From NCBI GenBank assembly GCA_001464035.1, contig LNEC01000022.1:124001-188000 (forward strand): a stretch of DNA of 64,000 bases, read 5' to 3'. The stretch is from Bradyrhizobiaceae bacterium Ga0074131 (GTDB lineage: Bacteria > Pseudomonadota > Alphaproteobacteria > Rhizobiales > Xanthobacteraceae). Within the stretch, counting starts at the first letter, position 1; every line of letters begins with the position of its first letter. The translations under genes and the position numbers were made by a program. Below are positions 43,985 through 54,303 of the stretch, piece by piece. Below the pieces are notes generated by a model, which had not been told where the DNA came from, made no database searches, and was given only the letters and a program-made list of their open reading frames with translations.

Positions 43985-45775
43985 ATGCCGATCTATAAGG
44001 CCCCTGTGGAAGACGTCACCTTCTTGCTGAACGACGTGTTTCAGATCGACCGCTACGACAACCTTCCCGGCTTCAGCGATGCCTCCGCCGATGTGCGCGA
44101 GGCCATCTTGAGCGAGGCCGCCAAGCTCAGCGAAGAAGTGCTGCAGCCGCTGAACCGGGTCGGCGATCTCGAAGGCTGCAAACGCCATGACGACGGCTCC
44201 GTGACCACGCCCAAAGGCTTCAAGGCCGCGTTCAAGCAGGTCGCCGAGGGCGGCTGGCTCGGCCTCTCGGCCCCGGTGGAATATGGCGGGCAGGGCCTGC
44301 CGGTGACGCTGACCCAGGCCGTCACGGAATTTCAATCGTCGGCCAACATGGCGTTTTCGATGTATGGCGGCCTCACCATGGGCGCCACCGCGGCGCTGAT
44401 GGTGCACGGCAAACCCGAACAGAAGAAAATGTTCGTGCCGAAGATGGTGGCCGGCGAGTGGACCGGCACCATGAACCTCACCGAGCCGCAATGCGGCACC
44501 GATCTCGGCCTGCTGCGCACCAAGGCCGTCAAGCAGGCGGACGGCAGCTACAAGCTATCAGGGACCAAGATCTTCATCTCCTCCGGCGAGCACGATATCA
44601 CCGAAAACATCATCCATCTGGTGCTGGCGCGAATCGAAGGCGCGCCGGCCGGCATCAAGGGCGTTTCGCTGTTCGTGGTGCCGAAGATACTGGTCAACGC
44701 CGACGGCTCGCTCGGCGCGCGCAACGGCGTCACCTGCGGGTCGATCGAACACAAGATGGGCATTCACGGCAATTCGACCTGCGTGATGAACTACGACAGC
44801 GCCACCGGTTGGCTGATCGGCGAGGAAAACAAGGGCATGCAGGGCATGTTCGTGATGATGAACGAGGCGCGGCTCGGCGTCGCGGTGCAGGGGCTGGCGC
44901 AGTCCGAAGTCGCCTACCAGAACGCCGCGGCCTATGCCCGCGAACGGCTGCAGGGCCGCTCGCTGTCGGGCCCGAAGGCGCCCGACAAGCCGGCCGATCC
45001 GATCATCGTGCATCCCGACGTGCGCCGTACCCTGCTGACGATTCGGGCCTTCAACGAGGCGGCACGCGCGATGGTGATCTGGACCGCGCTGAAGAGCGAC
45101 GTCGCCCACCGCTCCAGCGATCCCAAGGATCGCCAGGAGGCCGACGATCACATGGGACTTATGACGCCGGTCATGAAGGGGGTCATGACCGACGTCGGAT
45201 TCTCCAACGCGGTGCTGGCGCAGCAGATGTACGGCGGCCACGGCTATATCGCCGAGCACGGCATGGAGCAGTTCGTGCGCGATGCCCGCATCGCCATGCT
45301 GTATGAAGGCGCCAACGGGATTCAGGCGCTCGACCTCGTCGGGCGCAAACTTCCGCGCGACGGCGGCCGCGCGGTGATGGCATTCTTCGGCGAAGTCGCG
45401 GCCTTCGCCAAGGAGCACGGCGCCGACGAGGCCATGCAACCTTACGTCGCGCCCCTCAGCACGGCACTCGGCCATCTGCAGCAGGCCACCACCTGGCTGA
45501 TGCAGAACGCGATGATGAAGCCCGATAATGCCGGCGCCGCCGCCACCGATTACATGCAGCTGTTCGGCCTCGTTACGTTCGCCTATATGTGGGCGCGGAT
45601 GGCGAAAGTCGCGCAGGACAAGATTGCGGGCAGCGGGGCTACGCCCTATCTCTCCACCAAGCTCGTCACCGGCCGCTTCTTCATGGAACGGATGCTGCCG
45701 GAAACCGCACTGCATCTCGCGCGCGTCCAGACCGGATGCGCGACCACCATGGAATTGGCGGCGGAAGCCTTCTGA
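43985..45775 (+). CDS. Acyl-CoA dehydrogenase (FadE-type, long form)
   Basis: 596 residues, the long form with an extra C-terminal helical domain. It oxidises acyl-CoA to trans-2-enoyl-CoA with FAD, the first step of beta-oxidation. Family blocks are WTGTMNLTEPQCGTDLGLLRTKA (FAD/acyl contact) and GGHGYIAEHGMEQFVRDARIAMLYEGANG with the catalytic Glu region. The N-terminus MPIYKAPVEDVTFLLNDVF is typical. The ATG at 43985 follows GGAGG. It is first in a tri-gene fatty acid module with the thiolase and fadB. Confidence 0.92.
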   Translation: MPIYKAPVEDVTFLLNDVFQIDRYDNLPGFSDASADVREAILSEAAKLSEEVLQPLNRVGDLEGCKRHDDGSVTTPKGFKAAFKQVAEGGWLGLSAPVEYGGQGLPVTLTQAVTEFQSSANMAFSMYGGLTMGATAALMVHGKPEQKKMFVPKMVAGEWTGTMNLTEPQCGTDLGLLRTKAVKQADGSYKLSGTKIFISSGEHDITENIIHLVLARIEGAPAGIKGVSLFVVPKILVNADGSLGARNGVTCGSIEHKMGIHGNSTCVMNYDSATGWLIGEENKGMQGMFVMMNEARLGVAVQGLAQSEVAYQNAAAYARERLQGRSLSGPKAPDKPADPIIVHPDVRRTLLTIRAFNEAARAMVIWTALKSDVAHRSSDPKDRQEADDHMGLMTPVMKGVMTDVGFSNAVLAQQMYGGHGYIAEHGMEQFVRDARIAMLYEGANGIQALDLVGRKLPRDGGRAVMAFFGEVAAFAKEHGADEAMQPYVAPLSTALGHLQQATTWLMQNAMMKPDNAGAAATDYMQLFGLVTFAYMWARMAKVAQDKIAGSGATPYLSTKLVTGRFFMERMLPETALHLARVQTGCATTMELAAEAF

Positions 45776-45876
45776 TCGGGAAGTCTTGCGCCGCCCGGGA
45801 TTCGTCCCAGCGCCACGACCCGATCCGCGACAGTTTCCAATCGCCCGATTTGTGATCCTCATACCAGGAGGCCTTC

Positions 45877-47062
<1,186 letters not shown>

Positions 47063-47068
47063 TCCGTA

Positions 47069-47153
47069 GGGTGGGCAAAGGCGGCTTCGCCGTGCCCGCC
47101 AGAACAAGCTTCGACGATGGTGGGCACGGCGTGGAGAACGCCTTTGCTCACCC
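47069..47153. repeat. Inverted dispersed repeat between thiolase and fadB
   Basis: GGGTGGGCAAAGGCG (47069-47083) matches CGCCTTTGCTCACCC (47139-47153) as an inverted repeat with one mismatch. The middle holds GGTGGGCACGGCG. It resembles a known Bradyrhizobium intergenic repeat type, from memory. It may fold in RNA between two genes of one operon. Confidence 0.75.
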
Positions 47154-47207
47154 GACGATCAGAAACAACCGCCGCGCCTGCCGGCTGTCGGCATCGGGAG
47201 CAACCAC

Positions 47208-49430
47208 ATGGCCTTCAAGAATTTCAAGCTAGAGACCGACGCCGACGGCATCGTGCTGGTGACCTGGGACACCCCGGGCCGCTCGATGAACGTGCTCGAC
47301 GAAACATCGGTCACCGAGCTCGAGGAAATCGTCAAGCAGACCTCCGCCGACGCCGCCGTGAAGGGCGTCGTCATCACCTCGGGCAAGGAAGCGCTGTGCG
47401 CCGGGGCCGATCTGTCGATGCTGGAGGGCATGAGCCACCAGTATGCCGAGATGCTGAAGGCCAAGGGCGAGGTCGCCGCCAACCAGGCGCTGTTCGACCA
47501 GAGTCGCCGGTTCTCGCAGGTGTTTCGCAACATCGAGACCTCGGGCAAGCCGTGGGCGGCCGCGATCAACGGGCTGGCGCTCGGCGGCGGTTTCGAGCTG
47601 ACGCTGTCCTGCCACTACCGCGTCGCCGCGGAAAATCCCAAAACCCGGCTCGGCCTGCCCGAGATCAAGGTCGGCCTGTTCCCCGGCGCCGGCGGCACCC
47701 AGCGGGTGCCGCGCATCGTGTCGCCGCAGGATGCGATGCAGCTGCTGCTGAAGGGCGAGGCGATCAATCTCGACAAGGCCAAGGCGCTCAATCTGATCCA
47801 TGCGATCGTGCCCGCGGCCGATCTCATCAAGGCGGCAAAGGACTGGATCAAGGGCGGCGGCAAGGCCGTCGCGCCCTGGGACGAGAAGGGTTTCAAGCTT
47901 CCCGGCGGCCCGGTGTTCTCCAAGGACGGCATGATGATGTTCCCGGCCGGCAATGCCATCTATCGCCGCGAGACCTACGACAATTATCCGGCGGCGCGCG
48001 CCATCATGAGCTGCGTCTACGAAGGCCTGCAGTTGCCGATCGACGCAGCACTTCGGGTCGAGTCGCGCTACTTCACCAAAATCCTGCGCAGCAAGGAAGC
48101 CGCGGCCATGATCCGCAGCCTGTTCCTGTCGATGCAGGAACTGAACAAGGGCGCGCGGCGTCCGCCAAACGTACCGCCGATCAAGGTGAAAAAGCTCGCG
48201 GTCATCGGCGCCGGCTTCATGGGCGCCAGCGTCGGCTACGTCTCGGCCCGCGCCGGCATCGACGTGGTGCTGATCGACCGCGACCAGGAAAGCGCCGACA
48301 AGGGCAAGGGCCACGCCAAGGCGGTGATCGACGATCTGATCAAGAAGGGCCGCGCCAAGGAAGCCGACCGCGAGACCATTCTCGGCCGCATCAGCGCGAC
48401 CGCGGACTACAATGTGCTGAAGGATTGCGATCTCATCATCGAGGCGGTGTTCGAGGACCGCAAGGTCAAGGCGGAGACCTACGCCAAGGCCCAGCCGCTG
48501 CTGAAGCCCGACGCGATCTTCGCCTCCAACACCTCGACGCTGCCGATTAATTCGCTGGCGGAGGAGTTCAAGGACCAGGGCAAGTTCATCGGCATTCACT
48601 TCTTCTCGCCGGTCGAGAAGATGATGCTGGTGGAAATCATCGTCGGCAAGAACACCAATGACACGGCGCTCGCGACCGCGCTGGATTACGTCCGCGTGAT
48701 CGGCAAGACCCCGATCGTGGTCAATGACAGCAGGGGCTTCTTCGCCAACCGCTGTGTGCTGCGCTTCACCGCCGAAGGCCTCGAAATGCTGATGGAAGGC
48801 GTGCCGCCGGCGATGATCGAGAACACCGCGAAGATGGCGGGCATGCCGGTCGGCCCGCTGTCGCTGTCGGACGAAGTGGCGCTCGATCTCGTGCTCAAGA
48901 TCATGAAGGCGACCGAGGCCGACCTCGGCGCCAACGCCATCGATCAGAGCCAGAAGAAGCTGTTGGTCGAAATGGTCGAGAAGCAGGGCCGGTTCGGCCG
49001 CAAGAACGGCAAGGGATTCTACGATTATCCCGAAAAGGGCAAGGGCCAGAAGAGCCTGTGGACCGAGCTGGCCGGCCTGCAATCGAAGCATCTCGATCCC
49101 GATACCCTCGACATCGAGGAAATGAAACAGCGCTTCCTGGTGGTGCAGGCGGTGGAAGCCGCGCGCACCGTGGAAGATCACGTCATCACCGACATGCGCG
49201 AGGCCGATGTCGGCTCGATCCTCGGCTTCGGATTTGCACCGTTCACAGGCGGCACGCTGTCCTATATCGATTTCATGGGCACGAAAAAATTCGTCGAACT
49301 GTGCCACAAGCTCGAAGCCAAATACGGCTCGCGCTTCACGCCGCCGAAACTGCTGGTCGAGATGGCCGCCAAGGGCGAGACCTTCTACGGCCGCTTCCCG
49401 CCGAAGAAGCTGCCGGAGAAGGCGGCGTAA
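47208..49430 (+). CDS. Bifunctional enoyl-CoA hydratase / 3-hydroxyacyl-CoA dehydrogenase (FadB/FadJ-type)
   Basis: 740 residues. The N-terminal crotonase half (1-190) has LALGGGFELTLSCHYRVA and the oxyanion loop AGADLSMLEGM. The dehydrogenase begins near residue 320 with VIGAGFMGASVGYVSARAG (NAD site), IHFFSPVEKMMLVEI with the catalytic His, and ends in the C-terminal domain. It performs the middle two steps of beta-oxidation. The start at 47208 is standard; no ORF partners are fused. It lies 146 nt after the broken thiolase, with a repeat between. Confidence 0.94.
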   Translation: MAFKNFKLETDADGIVLVTWDTPGRSMNVLDETSVTELEEIVKQTSADAAVKGVVITSGKEALCAGADLSMLEGMSHQYAEMLKAKGEVAANQALFDQSRRFSQVFRNIETSGKPWAAAINGLALGGGFELTLSCHYRVAAENPKTRLGLPEIKVGLFPGAGGTQRVPRIVSPQDAMQLLLKGEAINLDKAKALNLIHAIVPAADLIKAAKDWIKGGGKAVAPWDEKGFKLPGGPVFSKDGMMMFPAGNAIYRRETYDNYPAARAIMSCVYEGLQLPIDAALRVESRYFTKILRSKEAAAMIRSLFLSMQELNKGARRPPNVPPIKVKKLAVIGAGFMGASVGYVSARAGIDVVLIDRDQESADKGKGHAKAVIDDLIKKGRAKEADRETILGRISATADYNVLKDCDLIIEAVFEDRKVKAETYAKAQPLLKPDAIFASNTSTLPINSLAEEFKDQGKFIGIHFFSPVEKMMLVEIIVGKNTNDTALATALDYVRVIGKTPIVVNDSRGFFANRCVLRFTAEGLEMLMEGVPPAMIENTAKMAGMPVGPLSLSDEVALDLVLKIMKATEADLGANAIDQSQKKLLVEMVEKQGRFGRKNGKGFYDYPEKGKGQKSLWTELAGLQSKHLDPDTLDIEEMKQRFLVVQAVEAARTVEDHVITDMREADVGSILGFGFAPFTGGTLSYIDFMGTKKFVELCHKLEAKYGSRFTPPKLLVEMAAKGETFYGRFPPKKLPEKAA

Positions 49431-49505
49431 GATCTTTTTCCCTCTCCCGCTCTTGTCTGCCGAAGCCCGCCTTCGGGCGAAGGCGGATGCGGGGGAGGGA
49501 GCGCA
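49431..49505. repeat. Palindromic CCCTCTCCC/GGGGGAGGG repeat after fadB
   Basis: CCTCTCCCGC (49441-49450) faces GCGGGGGAGGG (about 49489-49499), with an inner GCCCGCCTTCGGGCGAAGGC hairpin. It is of the same kind as the 14035 and 18059/23901 repeats and could act as a stem-loop terminator for the beta-oxidation operon. Confidence 0.65.
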
Positions 49506-49546
49506 GCGAGCAAGCCTTGGTTATAGGCACTCAGGATCGACATCCG

Positions 49547-50782
49547 ATGCGAAGCGTTATCGTTCTGGGCGCCGGGATCGTCGGGGTCGCTTCGGCGCTG
49601 CATCTGCAGCGTCGCGGCTGGTCGGTGGTGCTGGTCGATCGCAAGCCGCCGGGCGGCGAGACCAGCTACGGCAACACCGGCATCATCCAGAGCGAAGCTG
49701 TCAGGCCCTATCCGATGCCGCGCGATCTGGCTTCGCTGGCGTCGATGGCGATGCGGCGCACCAACGATGTCCGTTACAGCGTCGCGTCGCTGCCCCGGCA
49801 CATCGGTCCCTTGTTGCGATACTGGTGGCATTCCGCGCCCGACAGGCACCGGCGCATTTCGCAGTCCTACGCCCGGATCATCGCACAGGCGGCCGCCGAA
49901 CACGCCGTGCTGATCGCCGAAGCCGGCGCGGGCGCGCTGGTGCGACGAAAGGGTTATCGCACGCTGCACCGTACTCAAGCCGCGATGGATCGCGCGGCTC
50001 TGCTGGCCGAGACGCTCGCGGCCGAACACGGTGTGCGGTCGCAAATTCTCGCTCCGGCACAGCTTGCGGCGGCCGAGCCCGGGCTCATCGAGACCGGCGC
50101 GGGGGCGATACACTGGCTCGATCCCTGGTCGGTCTCGGATCCGGGAGGGCTGGTGTCGGCCTACGCCGATCTCTTCCTTCGCGCGGGCGGCAGCTTCGTC
50201 CACGGCGATGCGGGGACGCTCGCGCCCGGCCCTGGCGGCGGCTGGACGGTTGATACGGTCGATGGCCGCATCGAGGCCGAGGCCGCCGTCGTGGCGCTCG
50301 GTCCCTGGTCCCCCGATCTGCTGCGTCCTTTCGGGTATCGCTTTCCGATGGTGCGCAAGCGCGGCTACCATCTGCATTTCAGCGGCGGCGGCACGCTCGA
50401 TCTGCCGTTGCAGGATCCCGCGTTTGGCTACGTCCTGGTGCCGATGTCGAAGGGGTTGCGCATTACGACGGGTGCCGAACTCAGCGGGCCGTCGAAGTCG
50501 GATCGCCCGATCCAGCTCGAACGGGCCGAGCAGACGGCGAGGGGACTCGTCGACCTTGGCACGCCGGTCGAAGCCGAACCCTGGAGTGGCGTCCGTCCCT
50601 GCATGCCCGACATGCTGCCGGTGGTGGGAGCGGCGCCGAAGCACAAGGGACTGTGGATACATTTCGGGCACGGTCATCAGGGCCTGACGCTTGGCCCCGC
50701 CACGGGCCGCATGCTGGCTGAGTTGATGAGCGGCGAGCCGACCTTCACCGACGCCTCGGCCTTCAGCCCTGCCCGATACTGA
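49547..50782 (+). CDS. FAD-dependent amino acid oxidase/dehydrogenase (DadA/DAO-like)
   Basis: 411 residues. The Rossmann opening VIVLGAGIVGVASALHLQRRG (residues 4-24) is the FAD site. The DAO fold is supported by GGETSYGNTGIIQ, the mid-protein WSVSDPGGLVSAYADLF and the C-terminal GHGHQGLTLGPATGR. Closest to D-amino-acid dehydrogenase, so it likely deaminates small amino acids and passes electrons to quinones (family inference). The start at 49547 is preferred over 49058, which overlaps fadB. A terminator hairpin follows. Confidence 0.88.
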   Translation: MRSVIVLGAGIVGVASALHLQRRGWSVVLVDRKPPGGETSYGNTGIIQSEAVRPYPMPRDLASLASMAMRRTNDVRYSVASLPRHIGPLLRYWWHSAPDRHRRISQSYARIIAQAAAEHAVLIAEAGAGALVRRKGYRTLHRTQAAMDRAALLAETLAAEHGVRSQILAPAQLAAAEPGLIETGAGAIHWLDPWSVSDPGGLVSAYADLFLRAGGSFVHGDAGTLAPGPGGGWTVDTVDGRIEAEAAVVALGPWSPDLLRPFGYRFPMVRKRGYHLHFSGGGTLDLPLQDPAFGYVLVPMSKGLRITTGAELSGPSKSDRPIQLERAEQTARGLVDLGTPVEAEPWSGVRPCMPDMLPVVGAAPKHKGLWIHFGHGHQGLTLGPATGRMLAELMSGEPTFTDASAFSPARY

Positions 50783-50799
50783 TCGTCCCGCCAGACAGA

Positions 50800-50826
50800 A
50801 AGGGCCGGATCATCGATCCGGCCCTT
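50800..50826. terminator. Hairpin terminator between convergent genes
   Basis: AAGGGCCGGAT (50800-50810) pairs with ATCCGGCCCTT (50816-50826) over 11 bp with a CATCG loop. It lies between the stop of the oxidase at 50782 and the stop of the GST at 50850, so it could serve both strands. A T-rich tail exists mainly on the minus side. Confidence 0.8.
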
Positions 50827-50849
50827 CGCATGATCGCGACCTCGAGAGC

Positions 50850-51467
50850 CTACGCCGCGGCCTTCATCAGGCCTTCCTTGACCAGCGCGGCCTGCACCGC
50901 CGGACGCGCGCCGACGCGGGCCTTGTAGGCCAGAAGGTTCGGCAGCGCGGTGAGGTCGAACTTCATCCGCTCGGCCCAGGACAGCATCGTGAACAGGTAG
51001 CCGTCGGCGACGGTGAACTGCTTGCCCATCAGGTAGTCTTTACCCGCCAGCGCGCCGTCGATGTACTTGAACTTGCCCATCACCCGGTCCTTGAAGAACG
51101 CCTTGGCGTCGTCGGCCAGCACCGGGGAGAACATCGGGCCGAAATTCTTGTGCAGCTCGGTGGTGATGAAGTTGAGCCACTCCAGCAGCTTGTAGCGCTC
51201 GGCGCTGTCGCGGGCCGGCGCCAGATTCTTCGCCGCGGCCTTGTCGGCGATCATCTGGACGATGACGGGGCCTTCGGTCACCACCTCGCCTGAGTCCAGC
51301 GTGAGCGTCGGCACCTGGCCTTTGGGGTTGATGCTGAGGAAATCGTCGCCGTTTTCGAGTTTTTTGGCCTTCAGATCGACCTTCACCAGATCGTAGGGCA
51401 GGCCGGCTTCCAAGAGCGCGATGTGGGGGGAGAGCGAGCAGGCTCCGGGGGAATAATACAGTTTCAT
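50850..51467 (-). CDS. gstA: Glutathione S-transferase, beta class
   Basis: 205 residues. The beta-class signature MKLYYSPGACSLSPHIALLEAG includes the catalytic Cys10. NPKGQVPTLTLDSGEVVTEG gives the cis-Pro region. The C-terminal helical domain starts near 85. It conjugates glutathione to electrophiles in the cytosol. It diverges from a MarR-type gene, and the gap carries two 12-bp palindromes. A glutamate-cysteine ligase gene lies 1 kb away. Confidence 0.9.
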   Translation of the reverse strand: MKLYYSPGACSLSPHIALLEAGLPYDLVKVDLKAKKLENGDDFLSINPKGQVPTLTLDSGEVVTEGPVIVQMIADKAAAKNLAPARDSAERYKLLEWLNFITTELHKNFGPMFSPVLADDAKAFFKDRVMGKFKYIDGALAGKDYLMGKQFTVADGYLFTMLSWAERMKFDLTALPNLLAYKARVGARPAVQAALVKEGLMKAAA

Positions 51468-51516
51468 GGAGTTTTCCTTCCCTTGAATTATTGGCTATAC
51501 CGGACCGGGTGATTAA

Positions 51517-51556
51517 ATGCATATGCATGAAATAGTCAAGATTGATGCAGCTGCAT
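51517..51556. promoter_or_regulatory. Paired 12-bp palindromes, probable MarR operator
   Basis: ATGCATATGCAT at 51517-51528 and ATGCAGCTGCAT at 51545-51556 are each perfectly self-complementary, centres 28 nt apart. They sit in the 128-nt gap between the divergent GST (start 51467) and MarR gene (start 51596), as expected for an autoregulated MarR repressor. No promoter boxes are proposed. Confidence 0.7.
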
Positions 51557-51595
51557 TTAGTGCGATACAGTCTCCGCCGACATGTGGGCCAGGCC

Positions 51596-52084
51596 ATGAA
51601 GCGCAAACCATCGACCGAGGCGACTGCCGCCTGGATCCGCCTGATGCGGGTGCAGAGCCGGGTGCTCGATGCCGTCGAGCAGGAGCTGAAGAAAGCCGGG
51701 TTTCCGCCGCTGGCCTGGTATGACGCGCTGCTCGAATTGTCGCGGGCGCCGTCGGGCGAAATGCGCCCGGTCGAACTGGAAAAGCAGATGCTGATACCGC
51801 AATACTCGACCTCGCGGCTGATCGACCGGCTGGTGGACGAGGGACTGGCGGCGCGCCGCGAATGCAAGATCGACAAGCGCGGCCAGTTCGTCGAGATCAC
51901 GGAGTCAGGGCGCGAGCTGCAGAAGAAGATGTGGAACGCGTATTCCGCCGCGATCGAAAAACACGTCGGCTCGAAATTGTCGGATGCGGATGCGGTCAGG
52001 CTCTGCGGCCTGCTCGACCGGCTGGGCTGCTCCTGCGGCGAGGCGCAGGCGCTCGCGGCGAGAGACGGCGCGCCCGCGCGATGA
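51596..52084 (+). CDS. MarR family transcriptional regulator
   Basis: 162 residues from the ATG at 51596 (a TTG frame from 51542 overlaps the second palindrome). The winged helix-turn-helix runs about 40-110, with the recognition region PQYSTSRLIDRLVDEGLAARRECKIDKRG. The C-terminal helix contains two close cysteines (LGCSCGEA), which could sense redox or metals. It probably represses itself and the divergent GST, and responds to electrophiles or glutathione stress. Confidence 0.88.
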   Translation: MKRKPSTEATAAWIRLMRVQSRVLDAVEQELKKAGFPPLAWYDALLELSRAPSGEMRPVELEKQMLIPQYSTSRLIDRLVDEGLAARRECKIDKRGQFVEITESGRELQKKMWNAYSAAIEKHVGSKLSDADAVRLCGLLDRLGCSCGEAQALAARDGAPAR

Positions 52085-52180
52085 TATCATTTCCCTCTCA
52101 AGCATCCCCGGACCGCTCGGTTCGCCGATACCCCCGTCACCTCGCGCGTTCGGTCGCAACGCCCCACTTCCGGAATTCGT

Positions 52181-53551
52181 ATGGCGCGTGATCAGATCGA
52201 TATGACGCCGCTGCAGTCGCGCGACGAATTGGTGGCGTGGCTGGCGGCGGGCGTGAAGCCTCCGTCCGAGTTCCGGATCGGTACCGAACACGAGAAGACC
52301 CCGTTCACGCTGCTGGGCCATGATCCCGTGCCTTACGAAGGCACCCGCGGCATCGGCGCCTTGCTGGAGGGTATGCAGCTGCTGCTCGGCTGGGAGCCGA
52401 TCATGGAGCGCGGCAACATCATCGGCCTGTATGACGTCACCGGCGGCGGCGCCATTTCACTGGAGCCCGGAGGGCAGTTCGAGCTGTCGGGCGCGCCGGT
52501 CGAGACCGTGCATCAGACCCAGTCCGAGCTGATGGCGCATCTGGCGCAGGTGCGCGAGATCGCGACGCCGCTGGGCATCGGCTTTCTCGGGCTCGGCATG
52601 ACGCCATCATGGTCGCGTGCGCAGATTCCGATGATGCCCAAGGGCCGATACAAGATCATGACCGAGTACATGCCGAAGGTCGGCCAGTACGGCCTCGACA
52701 TGATGTACCGGACCTGCACGGTGCAGACCAATCTCGACTTCTCGTCGGAAGCCGACATGGTCAAGAAACTGCGGGTGTCGGTCGCCCTGCAGCCGATCGC
52801 GACGGCCCTGTTCGCCAATTCGCCGTTCACCGAGGGCAAGCCCAACGGCTTCCTGTCGTTCCGCTCCGAGATCTGGCGCGATACCGACAATGCGCGTTCG
52901 GGGATGATTCCGTGGGCGTTCGAGGACGGCATGGGGTTCGAACGCTGGGTCGATTACGCGCTCGACGTTCCCATGTATTTCGTCAAGCGCGGCGACGCCT
53001 ATATCGATGTCTCGGGTTCATCGTTCCGGGCCTTCTTCGAGGGGCGGAACAATTCGTTTCCCGGCGAGCGGCCGACCCTGTCTGATTGGGCCAACCACCT
53101 GTCCACGATTTTCCCCGAAGTGCGGCTGAAACGCTATCTGGAAATGCGCGGCGCCGATGGCGTGCCGTGGGGACGGCTGCCGGCACTGCCGGCGTTCTGG
53201 GTTGGACTGCTCTATGACGACACCAGCCTCGAGGCAGCCTGGGACATTGTAAAGCACTGGAATGCCGGGGAGCGGCAGGCGCTGCGCGACGACGTTCCGC
53301 GCTTCGGCTTCAAGGCCAAGATTCGGGACCGTTACCTGTTCGAAATCGCGAAGGAATGTCTGATACTGGCGCATTCGGGACTGAGGCGGCGCCAGCGCGT
53401 CGATCACCTCGGCCGCGACGAGAGCCGGCATCTGGAGCCGTTGGAGCGAATCATCGACTCCGGACATTCCCCGGCCGAGGAAATGCTTGCGAAATTCAAC
53501 GGCCCCTGGCACGGCTCGGTGGAGCCGGTCTATGACGAATACGCCTTCTAG
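52181..53551 (+). CDS. gshA: Glutamate-cysteine ligase (plant/proteobacterial type)
   Basis: 456 residues. It catalyses ATP-dependent gamma-glutamylcysteine formation, the first step of glutathione synthesis, in the cytosol. Family features are RIGTEHEKTPFT at residue ~30, GGAISLEPGGQFELSGAP and the YMPKVGQYGLDMMYRTCTVQTNLDFSS block. The length fits the class shared by plants and alpha/gamma-proteobacteria. It starts at ATG 52181, 97 nt after the MarR stop, and is followed by a secreted PAN protein. The GST nearby uses its final product. Confidence 0.95.
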   Translation: MARDQIDMTPLQSRDELVAWLAAGVKPPSEFRIGTEHEKTPFTLLGHDPVPYEGTRGIGALLEGMQLLLGWEPIMERGNIIGLYDVTGGGAISLEPGGQFELSGAPVETVHQTQSELMAHLAQVREIATPLGIGFLGLGMTPSWSRAQIPMMPKGRYKIMTEYMPKVGQYGLDMMYRTCTVQTNLDFSSEADMVKKLRVSVALQPIATALFANSPFTEGKPNGFLSFRSEIWRDTDNARSGMIPWAFEDGMGFERWVDYALDVPMYFVKRGDAYIDVSGSSFRAFFEGRNNSFPGERPTLSDWANHLSTIFPEVRLKRYLEMRGADGVPWGRLPALPAFWVGLLYDDTSLEAAWDIVKHWNAGERQALRDDVPRFGFKAKIRDRYLFEIAKECLILAHSGLRRRQRVDHLGRDESRHLEPLERIIDSGHSPAEEMLAKFNGPWHGSVEPVYDEYAF

Positions 53552-53653
53552 ATCAGCAAGTTGATGAACGTTCATCGGCTATACAGGTTGCCGGCGGTCA
53601 AATGGCCGACCGCGAACCGCGGGATAAGTCCAGTCAGTCGAAAGCGACAGGGT

Positions 53654-54211
53654 ATGCGCAAAGGCCGCCTGTTCCGGGCGTGGTTGCTGGCATCGGCCAT
53701 GCTGGTAATCATCGCGGCCACTCGACCTGCGCAGGCCCAGGCCAATTTCGATCGTCCGGGTGGCGATTACCAGAGTTCGCCGGTCGCGTCGGGCGACCCG
53801 GCGGATTGTGCCTTGAAATGCGAGCGCGACAGGCGCTGCCGGTCCTGGAGCTTCAACTACCCGACCGATGTTGTTGGCGGCGCGGTGTGCTGGCTGAAGA
53901 GCACGGTGCCGGCGCGGGTGCAGGATAATTGCTGCGTCTCGGGCGTCCGGGGCGCCGGCGTCGTCGAGCCGAAAAACGACACGATCGAAACCTCGATCGA
54001 CCGATTCGGCGGCGATTACCGCAGTTTCGATGTGAAGGGCGGCAGCGCCGGCGACGACGAGTGCAAGGCCGCCTGTGTCGCCGACAACAATTGCCGCGCC
54101 TGGACCTATGCCCGCCCGGGCTATGCCGCTAAGTCCGCGCGCTGCTTCCTGAAAAAAGACATCAAGCCGCCGCGGCGCAAGGCCGGGTTTATTTCAGGCG
54201 TGGTGAGGTAA
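53654..54211 (+). CDS. Secreted protein with two PAN/apple-type domains
   Basis: 185 residues from the ATG at 53654 (GCGACAGGGT upstream is a weak site; the longer frame starts at 53561). A signal peptide ends near AQAQ (residue 30). Two cysteine-paired repeats follow: FDRPGGDYQS...CALKCERDRRCRSWSF and IDRFGGDYRS...CKAACVADNNCRAWTY, each ending GV. PAN domains bind proteins or carbohydrates outside the inner membrane. The function of this protein is not known. Confidence 0.85.
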   Translation: MRKGRLFRAWLLASAMLVIIAATRPAQAQANFDRPGGDYQSSPVASGDPADCALKCERDRRCRSWSFNYPTDVVGGAVCWLKSTVPARVQDNCCVSGVRGAGVVEPKNDTIETSIDRFGGDYRSFDVKGGSAGDDECKAACVADNNCRAWTYARPGYAAKSARCFLKKDIKPPRRKAGFISGVVR

Positions 54212-54303
54212 CGTTCGTAGGCTCCGCCGCGTATCTGGGGGTACGCGCCGTAACGGCCGCCGATGTTTGGCGATTTCGGCGGCGTGCCATCAGGGAGCGG
54301 ACG

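Noticed and set aside
47229..49307. A 692-codon minus-strand frame opposite fadB
   Set aside because: Antisense to a well-supported bifunctional enzyme; composition typical of shadow frames.
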